A stretch of DNA of 64,000 bases. It comes from Klebsormidium nitens. Taxonomy: Eukaryota > Streptophyta > Klebsormidiophyceae > Klebsormidiales > Klebsormidiaceae. The notes under the pieces are model-generated. The model made no database searches and was not told the DNA's origin. It saw nothing but the letters and a program-made list of their open reading frames with translations. The stretch is from positions 1 through 64,000 of the forward strand of contig DF237287.1 of assembly GCA_000708835.1 (NCBI GenBank), in the 5' to 3' direction. Below, piece after piece: positions 63,917-64,000 of this stretch. The position numbers were made by a program, and so were the translations under genes. The number at the start of each line of letters is the position of its first letter. Position 1 is the first letter of the stretch.

Positions 63917-64000
63917 AAGAGACCCGGCGCCGTTCGTGGTGCAGGAGCACATGTCGCTGACCAAGGTGGGTTAGGGTTAACCCGCAGGGTTGGTTGGATT
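63917..64000 (+). repeat. Echo of CLC exon 10 3' end, cut by window end
   Basis: A near-identical copy of 63811-63890: the FVVQEHMSLTK coding block, donor AAGGTGGGTTAG, and following TTAACCCGCAGGGTTG. The second donor is also intact, so both are usable in principle. Confidence 0.9.

Overview
The window is nuclear DNA of a photosynthetic eukaryote of the green lineage. Genes are split into many short exons with GT-AG introns, and the products are plant types: a SAMHD1/VEN4-like dNTPase, a BOR-type borate exporter, a PRT6-type N-degron ubiquitin ligase, a plant-type CLC anion channel or exchanger, phosphomannomutase and Trm5. The very GC-rich exons beside more AT-rich introns, and PRT6 together with BOR and plant CLC, suggest a streptophyte alga (a Klebsormidium-like organism is my guess; species not proven). 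There is no sign of a prokaryotic or viral region.

Layout: SAMHD1-like (minus, 310-5578); a possible TPX2-like two-exon gene (plus, 8024-10915); a small membrane-protein ORF (minus, 12330-12689); BOR-like (minus, 14906-22764, 5' exon not found); PRT6-like (plus, 25679-39395, 5' exon not found, one assembly gap); phosphomannomutase (minus, 40670-43344, complete); a small coiled-coil protein gene (plus, 44242-45292); TRM5 (minus, 46180-52269, complete); CLC (plus, 53491-63856, cut by the window end, one gap). Most neighbours are head-to-head pairs (SAMHD1/TPX2-like, BOR/PRT6, PMM/coiled-coil, TRM5/CLC), so they share upstream intervals of about 1 to 3 kb. The genes are housekeeping functions with no common pathway.

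The most unusual feature is not a gene. In the four GC-rich genes (BOR, PRT6, TRM5, CLC) many introns carry a decayed, same-strand copy of the nearest exon end, including the splice junction and some flanking intron. I call these exon echoes. I count eleven exon ends with at least fifteen extra copies; they include a four-step ladder in CLC and a set of three potential alternative last exons in BOR. Further items are a MITE-like inverted-repeat element present twice, a duplicated G-quadruplex-type motif, a minisatellite that forms the pyrimidine tract of a CLC acceptor, and large low-complexity insertions inside the catalytic part of TRM5 and inside the PRT6 RING region. Exon boundaries were read by eye from splice consensus, reading-frame phase and remembered family motifs; no alignment was run.
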